Below, piece by piece: positions 43,248-52,764 of a stretch of 64,000 nt of DNA. The notes below the pieces were generated by a model that was given only the letters and a program-made list of their open reading frames with translations, made no database searches and was not told where the DNA came from. Made by a program: the position numbers and the translations under genes. Source of the DNA: JADFRG01 sp048054495 (GTDB lineage: Bacteria; Chloroflexota; Anaerolineae; Anaerolineales; E44-bin32); the NCBI GenBank assembly GCA_048054495.1, contig JBGMQN010000069.1, forward strand, positions 1 through 64,000, in the 5' to 3' direction. The first letter of the stretch is position 1; each line of letters starts with the position of its first letter.

Positions 43248-44153
43248 ATGATTTTCAACACAATCTCCGGGCGACGTCGGGCCCAAAAGATCCTCGTGCT
43301 GCTCGTTAGCATAGTGGTGCTGCTCTACCTGCTTGCCCCCATTTACTGGGTAGTGGTCTCGAGCTTCCAAAAGGAGATTGCCCTGCAGGATAGGCCTCCA
43401 CATTATTTCCCAAGTGCTGACGTCTTCACCACGAACCACTACTCCTTTATATTCACGGGTGTGATCCCGCCGGACTCGACGATCATGCTGCAATCCATGT
43501 ACACCATGAGGGGCACTCTCGTCTATCCGGCCATTATCAACAGCATCATGATCGCGAGCATCGTAACGTTGATCAATGTGGTGGTGGGTTTCCCGGCGGC
43601 TCATATCTTCGCCCGCTATAGATTCTGGGGCGACCGCAAAGTCTTCCTCTTGTTACTTGCAACACGGCTCTTGCCCTCAATCTCGATCGTCGTGGCAATG
43701 TATATCCTTCTCCTGCGGCTGGATCTGCTCGACACCAAGCTAGCCTTGGTGGGAATCTACTCTGCCATCACCCTCCCATTCACGATTTGGATTCTTCGTG
43801 CTTATTTCCACAACATACCTGTCGAATTCGAGGAGGCCGCAAGGTTGGATGGCTGCCGTTATATCCGAATGATGACGAAAGTGGTCGTGCCCCTGGCCAA
43901 GCCCGGGCTTATCGCTGCGGCGATCTTTGCCTTCATGGCTTCCTATGGCGAGTTCGTCTTTGCCACCATCCTGACCCAGACCATTCAATCCCAAACCCAG
44001 ACCGCGGTCCTGGCTTCCCTTTCGCAAGGCATGAGCACTAGCCGGGGCATGATCGCGGCCGCGGCCACCCTGAGTATTCTCCCGCCGCTGCTACTAGCGA
44101 TCGTTTTCCGCAAGCACATCTTGGAAGGCCTCACGGCCCGATTGGGGCTCTGA
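43248..44153 (+). CDS. ABC transporter permease (CUT1, MalG-like)
   Basis: 301 residues, six membrane helices. The E-A-A loop is EFEEAARLDGCRYIRMMTKV and V-V-P-L-A-K-P-G. It begins 17 bases after the first permease gene with GGGGAGG as ribosome site. It partners the MalF-like subunit in the same importer. Confidence 0.93.
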   Translation: MIFNTISGRRRAQKILVLLVSIVVLLYLLAPIYWVVVSSFQKEIALQDRPPHYFPSADVFTTNHYSFIFTGVIPPDSTIMLQSMYTMRGTLVYPAIINSIMIASIVTLINVVVGFPAAHIFARYRFWGDRKVFLLLLATRLLPSISIVVAMYILLLRLDLLDTKLALVGIYSAITLPFTIWILRAYFHNIPVEFEEAARLDGCRYIRMMTKVVVPLAKPGLIAAAIFAFMASYGEFVFATILTQTIQSQTQTAVLASLSQGMSTSRGMIAAAATLSILPPLLLAIVFRKHILEGLTARLGL

Positions 44154-44165
44154 GGAGGAGTCGGC

Positions 44166-45293
44166 ATGGCTTTCTTGAGACTCGAATCAGTTACGAAGCG
44201 CTTCCCGGGAACATTGGCAGTAGACCGGCTTGATCTGGATGTTGACGAGGGCGATTTTGTGGTTCTTCTGGGGCCGTCCGGCTGCGGCAAAACCACCACC
44301 CTCCGGATCATCGCGGGTTTGGAGATCCAGACCGACGGGCAGGTGATATTGGGGGGGAAAGATATTTCAGACGTCCCTCCCGAGCGGCGGGATATGGCCA
44401 TGGTCTTTCAAAACCTTGCGCTCTATCCCCACATGACCGTTTTCGACAACATCGCATTCTACCTACGGAACATTCGCAGGCCGAAAGAAGAGATCGGTGA
44501 TCGGGTAACGAAAGCGGCGAACAGAGTCCAGATTGAAGAGCTGCTTGACCGTTATCCGGACCAGCTCAGTGGTGGCCAGCGGCAGCGAGTGGCCCTTGCT
44601 CGGGCTCTGGTTCGTAGCCCTAAGGTCTTTCTGCTCGATGAGCCTTTGGCTGCGCTCGATGCCAAGCTGCGCGCCGGCATGCGGTCGGAATTCAAGCTGC
44701 TCCATAAAAGCCTGGTGGAGGAAGCTGGCGGCATATCCGGGACTTTCATCTATGTGACCCATGATCAAGTAGAAGCCCTGACTCTTGGTACGCGAATTGC
44801 CGTCATGAATGAGGGGCGGATTGCGCAGATCGCGTCACCCTCCGACCTTTATAGAAGGCCGAGGAATATCTTCACCGCTACCTTTGTGGGAAGCCCGGAG
44901 ATGAATCTGCTGGAAGGGAAACTGCAACGAGCAAATGGTGATGCAATCTTTCGTTTTCGAAACCTGGAAGTGGATGCAGGGGCGAAGGGCCTCGCTGCGC
45001 TTGGGAGGGCCAAAGAAGAGACGATCCCCGCGATCATGGGCATTCGACCCGAGTCCATTCACCTTGTGGGCGGAGAGACCCTAAAAGCTCTTGACGCTGA
45101 GATCGTCGCGCTTGAGCTACTTGGCCAATCAAACTTGCTCATGCTGAGGATCGATGATCTTCCGCTCACATGCCTTGCGAATCCAGACATCCCTTTGCGC
45201 GAGAATGAAAGGATCACCGTTCGCTTTGAGACTGAATCCATGCATTTCTTTGATCCGAAGAGCGAAGAGAGCCTACTGGCGGACGAAGAATGA
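44166..45293 (+). CDS. ABC transporter ATPase (MalK/UgpC-like)
   Basis: 375 residues. Walker A GPSGCGKTTTLRII, Q-loop VFQNLALYPHMTV, signature LSGGQRQRVALARAL, Walker B VFLLDEPLAALDAKLR, H-loop YVTHDQVEALTL, then a TOBE/OB regulatory region (IMGIRPESIHLVGGE). MalK-type ATPases of this kind sometimes serve several importers. It overlaps the next gene by four bases. Confidence 0.94.
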   Translation: MAFLRLESVTKRFPGTLAVDRLDLDVDEGDFVVLLGPSGCGKTTTLRIIAGLEIQTDGQVILGGKDISDVPPERRDMAMVFQNLALYPHMTVFDNIAFYLRNIRRPKEEIGDRVTKAANRVQIEELLDRYPDQLSGGQRQRVALARALVRSPKVFLLDEPLAALDAKLRAGMRSEFKLLHKSLVEEAGGISGTFIYVTHDQVEALTLGTRIAVMNEGRIAQIASPSDLYRRPRNIFTATFVGSPEMNLLEGKLQRANGDAIFRFRNLEVDAGAKGLAALGRAKEETIPAIMGIRPESIHLVGGETLKALDAEIVALELLGQSNLLMLRIDDLPLTCLANPDIPLRENERITVRFETESMHFFDPKSEESLLADEE

Positions 45294-46120
45294 AGATCTA
45301 TATATCCGCCGATTTTGAAGGGGTCACGGGAGTTGTCGATCGACATCAGTGCTTCCCCGGCCATCCTGACTTCGAACACGCCCGCCGCAGATGGATTGAG
45401 GATATTAACGCCATTATCGAAGGAGGGATTGAAGGCGGCGCTTCCGAATTCCTGGTGAACGAAGCACATGCGGCAATGAACTACATGCTCCCTGAGCTTC
45501 TACATCCTAAGGCATCCTACATATCCGGCTATGTGAAGCGCGACAACCAGATGGAAGGTCTCGATCCATCCTTCGCTGGCGCGGTCATCATGGGTCATGC
45601 CATGGCCGGAACAGCCGGTGGCGTGCTCAATCACAGCTACGTGATGAGGGATGTAGTCGCTCTGCGTCTAAATGGTAAGGCTGTGGGCGAGCTTGCACTG
45701 AATGCCTACTGGGGAGCTCTTCTCGGCGTCCCGCTTGTTTTGGTCGTGGGCGACGACAAATTCGCCGAGGAAGCCAAAGCCCTCATCCCAGAAATCGAAA
45801 ATGCGGTAGTCAAGCGCGGCTTATCGCAATTCACTGCCCAGAATCTGCCACTGCAGGATGCCCGCCAAGTCATTCGGGAGACCGCGAGAAAGGCTGTGGA
45901 GCGCGCAGGGGAGTTCTCGCCACTTGAGCTACCCGAATCGTTCGAATTGGAAATCGACTTCTCGCTCTCGGAAATCGCTCATCTTTGCTCGTTGATCCCA
46001 GGTGTTGAGCGAGTCAGCGGGCGGACCATTCGCTATCAGTCGACCGACTATCGGCAGGTCATGCACCTTCGCATCGTATGCACCAACCTGGCCTTGGCAA
46101 CTGTGCGCGGTCACTTCTAG
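45290..46120 (+). CDS. M55-family D-aminopeptidase (DppA-like)
   Basis: 276 residues. The N-terminal metal site KIYISADFEGVTGVVD has the S-x-D-x-E-G motif with zinc ligands Asp and Glu. NEAHAAMNYMLPELLHPKAS and GAVIMGHAMAGTAGGVLNHS supply further ligands and the catalytic His. DppA hydrolyses D-amino-acid peptides and forms a decamer. In this gene run it suggests that the imported compound has an amide bond to a D-configured unit. It is coupled by ATGA to the ABC ATPase gene. Confidence 0.9.
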   Translation: MKIYISADFEGVTGVVDRHQCFPGHPDFEHARRRWIEDINAIIEGGIEGGASEFLVNEAHAAMNYMLPELLHPKASYISGYVKRDNQMEGLDPSFAGAVIMGHAMAGTAGGVLNHSYVMRDVVALRLNGKAVGELALNAYWGALLGVPLVLVVGDDKFAEEAKALIPEIENAVVKRGLSQFTAQNLPLQDARQVIRETARKAVERAGEFSPLELPESFELEIDFSLSEIAHLCSLIPGVERVSGRTIRYQSTDYRQVMHLRIVCTNLALATVRGHF

Positions 46121-46209
46121 CTACAAGGAGCCAATCCCCAGGCTTCAGTGGCCGGCTGGGGGACACTGATCAGCGGTCGGGAAGATGGAATGCAGAAATC
46201 GAACGGAGA

Positions 46210-47211
46210 ATGATCGATTCCAGGGTAGTTGTCACTGATTTCATCGAGCCCGATCTGGAATGGGAAGCGGAGCAGTTCCGTGAGTTGGGGGTCAAGTTCT
46301 CAGCCCACCACTTGAAATTCGGGACCGCTCAGCAGCTAATAGCGGCTGCTGGCCAGTCGGATGTACTGATCGTCAATATGGCGAAGATCACGCGCGAAGT
46401 GATGGACGGCCTCGAGCGCTGCAAGCTGATCATTCGCCACGGTGCCGGCTATGACAACGTGGACATCCAGGCGGCGGCCACCCGAGGGATCAGTGTTTCC
46501 TATATCCCAGATTATTGTGTCAATGAGGTGGCCGAGCAGGCCATCATGCTGATCTTCGCTTGCCAGCGGAAGCTTATGATGCAAAAACGAATCTTGATGG
46601 ATTCGTGTGACAAAGGCGAGTGGGCGTTCGATCCCATATACCCGGTGTACTCGGTGCGTGGGAAAACTCTGGGCATCGTCGGTTGCGGCAGAATCGGCAG
46701 CACCGTCTATAAGATGACGCAAGGCTTCGGACTGCAATATCTGATCTACGACCCCTATCTCTCTGAGAGGCGGAAGCAATCGCTTGGCATTGAAACTATC
46801 CCCCTGGAAATCACCCTACGGAAAGCGGATATCGTAACCGTGCATACCCCGCTCAATGAAGAGACGTATCACCTACTCGACGAGCCGCAATTCAGGCTCA
46901 TGAAACCAACGGCAATTCTCATCAACACCGCCCGCGGCGGCATTGTCAACCTAAGCGCGCTGGACAAAGCCTTGAAAAAGGGCGAGCTCGCACATGCGGG
47001 GATCGATGTCTATGAGGAGAAGGAGCCACCCGATCCAGATTCTCCGCTGCTGCATAACGAGCGGGCCACTTGCACACCCCACTTGTCATGGCTGTCCGAG
47101 GAAGCAGGCTGGAGCATCAGAGAGAAAATCGTGGAGGATGTTCGCCGCTTCTTGAAGGGTGAGAAGCCACGATTCTTAGTCAATCCGGAGGTGGAGAGTC
47201 CTGCCGCTTAA
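46210..47211 (+). CDS. D-isomer-specific 2-hydroxyacid dehydrogenase
   Basis: 333 residues. The NAD domain is VRGKTLGIVGCGRIGSTVYK (G-x-G-x-x-G). Catalytic residues are visible as ILINTARGGIVNLSALDKAL (Arg), GIDVYEEKEPPDPDSPLLHN (Glu) and CTPHLSWLSEEA (His). It reduces 2-oxo acids or oxidises D-2-hydroxy acids. ATG 46210 with CGGAGA; the longer frame from 46078 overlaps the previous gene. A pathway step on a sugar-acid intermediate is likely. Confidence 0.92.
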   Translation: MIDSRVVVTDFIEPDLEWEAEQFRELGVKFSAHHLKFGTAQQLIAAAGQSDVLIVNMAKITREVMDGLERCKLIIRHGAGYDNVDIQAAATRGISVSYIPDYCVNEVAEQAIMLIFACQRKLMMQKRILMDSCDKGEWAFDPIYPVYSVRGKTLGIVGCGRIGSTVYKMTQGFGLQYLIYDPYLSERRKQSLGIETIPLEITLRKADIVTVHTPLNEETYHLLDEPQFRLMKPTAILINTARGGIVNLSALDKALKKGELAHAGIDVYEEKEPPDPDSPLLHNERATCTPHLSWLSEEAGWSIREKIVEDVRRFLKGEKPRFLVNPEVESPAA

Positions 47212-47249
47212 TCCCGCCTTTGGATTCATGCAGGCAGAGTAGTGTAACG

Positions 47250-48302
47250 ATGACCAAACCCGAGAAGATGCAGGGCCTCTTTAAGACCGCCAAGGGCCCC
47301 GGGAATATGGCACTCATAGATGCGCCAATCCCCTCACCAAAAGCGGATGAGGTGCTGATCGAGGTCAAGGCGGCTGGCATATGCGGCACAGATATTCACA
47401 TTCGCCACGACCGCTTTCCCTATTGGCCTCCAGTCATTATGGGCCACGAATTTTCGGGCGTCGTGGTAGAAGCTGGATCAACGGTCTCCAATTTCGCTGT
47501 GGGAGATCGTGTTGTGGCCGAGCCGCACACCAAGGCTTGCGGAAAATGCGAGGTGTGCCGCACTGGGCACATTCAATTGTGCTCTGAGAAGCGATCTCCA
47601 GGGTGGGGCATTGATGGCGCCTTCGCCCAATTCATCGCCATGCCAGAGCATCTCCTACATCGCCTCCCCGATTCGGTTTCCTTCCAGGAAGCGGCATTGG
47701 TCGAGCCCACCGCCAATGTCGTTCAGGATGTTCTAGAACGCGGCATCGTCGAACCCAACGATTTCGTTGTCGTATTGGGACCGGGGCCCATCGGCCTGCT
47801 CTCGGTGATGGTCGCAAAAGCCGCCGGTGCTCGGACGGTCGCGCTGATCGGCACTGCAGCCGATGAGAGCCTGCGGCTGCCGCTCGGGCGTGAGATCGGC
47901 GCCGACGAGATCATAGTTTCTGGTCAGCAGGATATTGTACGAGCCGTACAGGGCCTCACGGACGGACGCGGCGCGGATTTGGTCGTGGAGGCATCGGGGG
48001 CCGCTCCTGCCATTGCCGCAACGCCCCACCTTGTGCGCCGACTTGGAAGAATTACTGTCATCGGCATGACCGGACAAGACACCGTTGCATTCCCTTGGGA
48101 TGCTGCAATCTGGAAAGTGTGCACGATTGTTTTTAACCTGAGCACGGGCTTCACCTCTTGGGAGAAAACCATTGGATTGATTGCGTCGAAACAGATAGAC
48201 GTCGCAAGGCTCATTACTCATTCGGCCCCGCTTACCGAATGGGAATCGGTGTTTAATGCAGTAGAGGAGATGCAAGCCGTAAAGGCGTTGCTGATTCCAT
48301 AG
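47250..48302 (+). CDS. Zinc-dependent medium-chain alcohol/polyol dehydrogenase
   Basis: 350 residues. Catalytic zinc ligands lie in AAGICGTDIHIRHDRF and IMGHEFSGVVVEAGS. The structural zinc lobe is CGKCEVCRTGHIQLC, with four Cys. The NAD site is VLGPGPIGLLSVMVAKAAGA. Similar to sorbitol, threonine and sugar-acid dehydrogenases. It is the third dehydrogenase of the operon. Confidence 0.92.
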   Translation: MTKPEKMQGLFKTAKGPGNMALIDAPIPSPKADEVLIEVKAAGICGTDIHIRHDRFPYWPPVIMGHEFSGVVVEAGSTVSNFAVGDRVVAEPHTKACGKCEVCRTGHIQLCSEKRSPGWGIDGAFAQFIAMPEHLLHRLPDSVSFQEAALVEPTANVVQDVLERGIVEPNDFVVVLGPGPIGLLSVMVAKAAGARTVALIGTAADESLRLPLGREIGADEIIVSGQQDIVRAVQGLTDGRGADLVVEASGAAPAIAATPHLVRRLGRITVIGMTGQDTVAFPWDAAIWKVCTIVFNLSTGFTSWEKTIGLIASKQIDVARLITHSAPLTEWESVFNAVEEMQAVKALLIP

Positions 48303-48324
48303 TGCAGCGAGTAATTAGACGAAT

Positions 48325-49563
48325 GTGAACGCATCAGAAGCAGTGCGGGATGAGACCATCGAACTGCTGATGGATCTGATTCGGATCCCCTCCACCCGAG
48401 GGGGAGAAGGTCCTGCCATCCGTCTCCTGCACCAGGCGTTGACCCCCTTCGTGGATCAGAATGAGCTCGTCCCGATCCACGATTCGATCATGGAGGATCC
48501 GGACTATGCATTTCGAATTCCGGGGATCAGCTACGCGGATCGGCCGAATTTGGAGTGCATCATACGCGGCAGAGGAGAGGGACCGTCGATTGTCTTCAAT
48601 ACCCACCTGGACGTCGTGCCGCCGAGCGAAGGACAGGAGCATGCTTTTTCACCTAACATGGAGCACGGAAAGATCTATGGCCGAGGCGCATGCGATGCCA
48701 AAGGCCAAGCAGCGACATTGTTCGCACTGGCCAAGTTGCTCAGCTACTCGGGTGCGAAGCCCGCAGGAGATCTGTTCTTCCATTTTGTGGTCGAGGAGGA
48801 GAATGGAGGGAACGGCACCCTGGCCATGGTGCGCCGCGGGGTCGCGGCCGATTGCGCGGTTGTGCTGGAACCCTCCGAGCTCGCCGTCGTACCAGCAGTG
48901 CGAGGTGCGGTCTGGTTTGAATTGAAGACCTTTGGTTATGCAAGCCATAGCGGCAGCAAAGAGAGAGCTGTGAGCGCATTGAAGGAAGTTGTCCAAGCTA
49001 TGGGTATCCTTGAGCGCTATCACGACCGGCTGCTTGAAGCTTCGAGGGGACATCCGCTCTTCGATCGCCATGAGGATCCGATGCCCATAACCTTTGGTGA
49101 GTGTGCCGCCGGGAAATGGCCCGCAAGTGTCCCGTCCGAAGCGACGGTCAAAGGGGTTCTCGGTTTCCTGCCAAACACAGACCGCCACCAGGTCCAATTG
49201 CAAATGGCGGAGGCCATTCGAGACGAAGGTGATGAATGGCTGCGCGATCACTTCGAAATCGCTTTCCCGATGCTCAATTCCGACGGCTGTGGCCTGGACG
49301 CAGAGCATCCGCTGGTGAGAGAGTTGGTAAAGGCCGTACAGCAGCAGGGCGCATCTGGCGAAATCTGTGCCATGACCGCCGCCTGCGATGCATGGTTCTA
49401 TAACAACCAGGCGGGTATCCCCACCGTTGTTTTTGGCCCAGGATCGCTTCGCCATGCGCATAGTAAGGACGAGCAGATCCGAATAGACGACATTATGACC
49501 GCCGCGTCCGCGTTGTACGACTTCGTCCAATCGTTCGACGAAAGGGAGTTCAACGATGAATGA
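48325..49563 (+). CDS. M20-family metal-dependent deacylase/peptidase (ArgE/DapE-like)
   Basis: 412 residues. Zinc ligands and catalytic acids: NTHLDVVPPSEGQEH (His and Asp), GRGACDAKGQAATLF (bridging Asp), FHFVVEEENGGNGT (catalytic Glu pair), and a late His in PGSLRHAHSKDEQIR. GTG start. It removes an acyl group from an N-acylated amine, or cleaves a dipeptide. With the acyl-CoA synthetase at the operon end it could release acetate that is then activated. Its end overlaps the aldolase gene by 8 bases. Confidence 0.9.
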   Translation: MNASEAVRDETIELLMDLIRIPSTRGGEGPAIRLLHQALTPFVDQNELVPIHDSIMEDPDYAFRIPGISYADRPNLECIIRGRGEGPSIVFNTHLDVVPPSEGQEHAFSPNMEHGKIYGRGACDAKGQAATLFALAKLLSYSGAKPAGDLFFHFVVEEENGGNGTLAMVRRGVAADCAVVLEPSELAVVPAVRGAVWFELKTFGYASHSGSKERAVSALKEVVQAMGILERYHDRLLEASRGHPLFDRHEDPMPITFGECAAGKWPASVPSEATVKGVLGFLPNTDRHQVQLQMAEAIRDEGDEWLRDHFEIAFPMLNSDGCGLDAEHPLVRELVKAVQQQGASGEICAMTAACDAWFYNNQAGIPTVVFGPGSLRHAHSKDEQIRIDDIMTAASALYDFVQSFDEREFNDE

Positions 49564-50206
49564 GGTGGTGATGAAGCTTGGTGAGTACGGCGTAGTGCCG
49601 GTAATCGCCATCCCAAGCGCAGACGACGCTCCTGCATTGGGGCAGGCGCTTCTGGAGGGCGGATTGCCCTGCGCCGAGATAACCTTCCGCACCGCTGCGG
49701 CGCAAGAATCCATTCGTGAGCTCTCGCGCACCCATCCCGAGATCTTGGTCGGCGCGGGGACCGTTCTCTCCAAGGAACAAGCCGAACGAGCCGCGGAGGC
49801 CGGCGCTCGATTCATTGTTTCCCCTGGCTATGACGCCAATGTCGTTACCTGGTGCCTCGACAACAACATCGCCGTTACACCCGGCGTGGCGACACCAACG
49901 GAGATCAATATGGCTCTTGATCGAGGGCTCCAGGTGCTCAAGTTCTTCCCATCCGAGGCTCTGGGCGGCATCCGAACCATTAAGGCTATCGCTGGACCCT
50001 ATCGGGAGGTTAAGTTCATTCCGACCGGTGGGATCAACCCCAAGAATCTGGCGGATTATCTGCGTTTGCCGGCCGTTCATTGCTGTGGCGGCAGCTGGCT
50101 GGCGAAGCGGGGGCTGATTGCCGATGGCGAGTTTGCTCAAATCTCGCGCCTGGTCCGGGAAGCCGTGGATATTGTTCACTCCACACGTGCGGAGGGCTCG
50201 CCATGA
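49556..50206 (+). CDS. eda: KDPG/KHG aldolase
   Basis: 216 residues, class I aldolase. CAEITFRTAAAQESIRELSR has the catalytic Glu; LVGAGTVLSKEQAERAAEAG and FIVSPGYDANVV follow; VLKFFPSEALGGIRTIKAIA carries the Schiff-base Lys (L-K-F-F-P); FIPTGGINPKNLADYL closes the barrel. It cleaves 2-keto-3-deoxy-6-phosphogluconate to pyruvate and glyceraldehyde-3-phosphate. Coupled to the KDG kinase gene by ATGA overlap, so the two final steps of a sugar-acid route are side by side. Confidence 0.94.
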   Translation: MNEVVMKLGEYGVVPVIAIPSADDAPALGQALLEGGLPCAEITFRTAAAQESIRELSRTHPEILVGAGTVLSKEQAERAAEAGARFIVSPGYDANVVTWCLDNNIAVTPGVATPTEINMALDRGLQVLKFFPSEALGGIRTIKAIAGPYREVKFIPTGGINPKNLADYLRLPAVHCCGGSWLAKRGLIADGEFAQISRLVREAVDIVHSTRAEGSP

Positions 50207-51249
50207 ACGCTCGCGTGGTTTCCTTTGGCGAAATCATGCTGCGACTTAAGCCGCCAGGCTTTGAGCGCTTCTTTCAATCTCCAGTCTTGGAGGCGACCTT
50301 CGGTGGTGGCGAGGCCAATGTTGCTATTTCGTTGGCCAGCTTCGGAGTGGACGTTGGTTTCGCAAGCGTTTTGCCTGCCAATCCGATTGGTGACGCTTGT
50401 GTGGCACATCTCAAGGGATGCGGCGTGGATATCTCACCAATCGCCCGCGCCGGTGACCGCATGGGCATTTACTTTCTCGAACCCGGCGCCAATCAGCGCC
50501 CTTCAAAGGTCATCTACGACCGATCAGGCTCGGCCATCGCGACGACGGGTCCTGGGGTGCTGGATTGGAACGCTATCTTCGACGGGGCCACATGGTTCCA
50601 CGTTACCGGCATCACCCCCGCATTGAGCCAATCCGCAGCTGACCACACCCTCAGAGCCGTGCGAACCGCAAAGGAGCAAGGCATCACCGTATCTTGCGAC
50701 TACAACTTCCGAAAAAAATTATGGAAATACGGCAAGGAAGCCCCTGAAGTCATGACTGAAATCGTGAAGCTAATTGATGTAGGCATTGCGAATGAGGAGG
50801 ATTGCCAAAGGTCCCTCGGTATCAGTGTCGAAGCGGGCGATTGGGAGCAGGAGGTCGAGGCTGGCCAATTGGATCCGGAGAAGTACAGGACGCTCTGCGA
50901 GAAAGTGTTGACGGCTTATCCGAACCTAAAATATCAGGCCATCACGCTCCGGGAGAGCTACAGTGCCAGTCACAATGGATGGGCAGCCTGTCTGCACAAT
51001 GGCCAGGAATTCATGCTGAGCACCAAATATGACATCACGCATATCGTCGACCGCGTTGGGGGCGGGGATGCGTTTTCGGCAGGGTTGATATTCGGCATGG
51101 CAGCAGGCATGGAAGATCGCGAGGCGCTCGAATTTGCTGCTGCTGCATCTTGTCTCAAACACTCTATCCCTGGCGATGCCAATCTGGCCACAGTCGATGA
51201 AGTTACTCGACTCATGGGAGGCGAGACTTCCGGCAGGGTCCAGCGGTAG
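50203..51249 (+). CDS. kdgK: PfkB-family 2-keto-3-deoxygluconate kinase
   Basis: 348 residues. PfkB motif 1 is FGGGEANVAISLASFGVDVG; the C-terminal motif with the catalytic Asp is DRVGGGDAFSAGLIFGMAAG. SCDYNFRKKLWKYGKEAPEV is typical of KDG kinases. It phosphorylates KDG for the aldolase encoded upstream. ATG 50203 overlaps the aldolase stop. Confidence 0.93.
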   Translation: MNARVVSFGEIMLRLKPPGFERFFQSPVLEATFGGGEANVAISLASFGVDVGFASVLPANPIGDACVAHLKGCGVDISPIARAGDRMGIYFLEPGANQRPSKVIYDRSGSAIATTGPGVLDWNAIFDGATWFHVTGITPALSQSAADHTLRAVRTAKEQGITVSCDYNFRKKLWKYGKEAPEVMTEIVKLIDVGIANEEDCQRSLGISVEAGDWEQEVEAGQLDPEKYRTLCEKVLTAYPNLKYQAITLRESYSASHNGWAACLHNGQEFMLSTKYDITHIVDRVGGGDAFSAGLIFGMAAGMEDREALEFAAAASCLKHSIPGDANLATVDEVTRLMGGETSGRVQR

Positions 51250-51353
51250 GTTTCTAAGCGCTCGAGGATTGCTAAGGTCGTATCTTCGCGTGACGTGGAT
51301 CAAAGAGGTGTTTTACAGTGCCTCGAAATCTGTGAATCGATAGAGGTATGGGA

Positions 51354-52670
51354 ATGAAACTCCCTGCAAAGCGACAAGTTCCAGGGCCCAGATCTGCAGA
51401 GTTTCTGGAGATCTCTCGCGACTGTGAGCCTCCCTGCATCGCCGACCAGGTCCCGGTGGTTTGGGACCACGCTGAGCGGGTTTGGGTCACCGATGTGGAC
51501 GGCAATGAATACCTCGATTTCACGTCCGGTGTCTTGGTGACCAATATTGGCCATTCCCACCCATCGCACGTAGAGGCCATTCGCCATCAGGCGGGCCGGC
51601 TGATGAACTGCTACTCGTTTCCGACCCCAGAACGGGTCACTCTCTCACGAAAGCTTCTTGGAACGCTTCCCTCCAATCTGGACCGGGTATTCCTACTCAC
51701 AACGGGATCAGAAGCTACTGAAGCTGCCCTGCGAGTGGCCAGGCGCTATACGAAGAAGTTCGAAGTGCTCGCTTTCCATGGTGGCTTCCACGGCAGGACG
51801 TATGGCGCGCTTAGTGTTGCCGGCAGTCAAGCGACGCGACGCGGGTTCGGTCCACCGGTTCCGGGGGGGATTATGGCCCCCTACGCGTATTGCTATCGCT
51901 GCTTCTATGAGAAGAGCTATCCAGAATGCGATTTCTACTGCATAGATGCGCTGGATAGAATCCTCCAAGCTTCGTCCTCGGGTGAGCTGGGATCCGTCAT
52001 CGTGGAGCCTTATCAGGGAGCGGCTGGGTTTATCTTTCCGCCGGATGGATGGTTGAAGGCGCTTGAAACCTGGTGCCGCGATCGAGATCTGCTGCTCATC
52101 GTCGATGAAATCCAATCGAGTTTCGGCCGTACTGGAAAGCTCTATGCCATCGAATGGGAAAACGTCCAACCCCAAATGCTATGCTTGGGCAAGGGATTCG
52201 GTAGTGGTATGCCGTCCTCGGCTTTAGCAGCAGAATCCCGGATCTTTGATGCCTTGGCAGCAGGCGAGCTATCCAGCACGTGGGGCGGTAACCCATTGGC
52301 GAGCGCGGCCTCTATCGCTGTTCTGGAGATCCTTTCCAAGGAAGACCTGGCTACAAACGCCACCCGAGTGGGCGAGGTTTTAAAGGCCGGTCTTGAGGCT
52401 CTGCAGACAAAGCATAAATGCTTGGGCGATGTCCGCGGAAAAGGGCTGGTTATCGGCCTTGAGATAGTGGACCCTGTTGATGGGTACTCGCCTGCCCCAG
52501 ACATGACCCTGCAGATCCTGCAAATCGCTGCAGAGCATGGGATGCTGCTTGGCAAGCTCGGCATGTACGGGAATGTCATCCGCATCGCGCCACCGCTGGT
52601 CATAACCGAGCAGGAAGCCGAACTCGGGGTCCGAATCCTAGACGCAGTGCTTTGTTCGCTTCAATCTTGA
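51354..52670 (+). CDS. Class III PLP-dependent aminotransferase
   Basis: 438 residues. GSEATEAALRVARRYTKKFE is the PLP-phosphate region, FHGGFHGRTYGALSVAGSQA is the family signature, LLLIVDEIQSSFGRTGKLYA carries the PLP-ring Asp, and MLCLGKGFGSGMPSSAL holds the Schiff-base Lys. Related to 4-aminobutyrate and acetylornithine types. In this operon it likely removes the amino group freed by the deacylase. ATG 51354 preferred over 51348 on ribosome-site spacing. Confidence 0.92.
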   Translation: MKLPAKRQVPGPRSAEFLEISRDCEPPCIADQVPVVWDHAERVWVTDVDGNEYLDFTSGVLVTNIGHSHPSHVEAIRHQAGRLMNCYSFPTPERVTLSRKLLGTLPSNLDRVFLLTTGSEATEAALRVARRYTKKFEVLAFHGGFHGRTYGALSVAGSQATRRGFGPPVPGGIMAPYAYCYRCFYEKSYPECDFYCIDALDRILQASSSGELGSVIVEPYQGAAGFIFPPDGWLKALETWCRDRDLLLIVDEIQSSFGRTGKLYAIEWENVQPQMLCLGKGFGSGMPSSALAAESRIFDALAAGELSSTWGGNPLASAASIAVLEILSKEDLATNATRVGEVLKAGLEALQTKHKCLGDVRGKGLVIGLEIVDPVDGYSPAPDMTLQILQIAAEHGMLLGKLGMYGNVIRIAPPLVITEQEAELGVRILDAVLCSLQS

Positions 52671-52764
52671 AAAGGATCAATTCATGGACTGGATGCACGG
52701 GAAGTGGTTTGATACCCTTGCACCCTTGGGTACTGCTTAATCGAGCCCGCAGGAGGGATCTCTC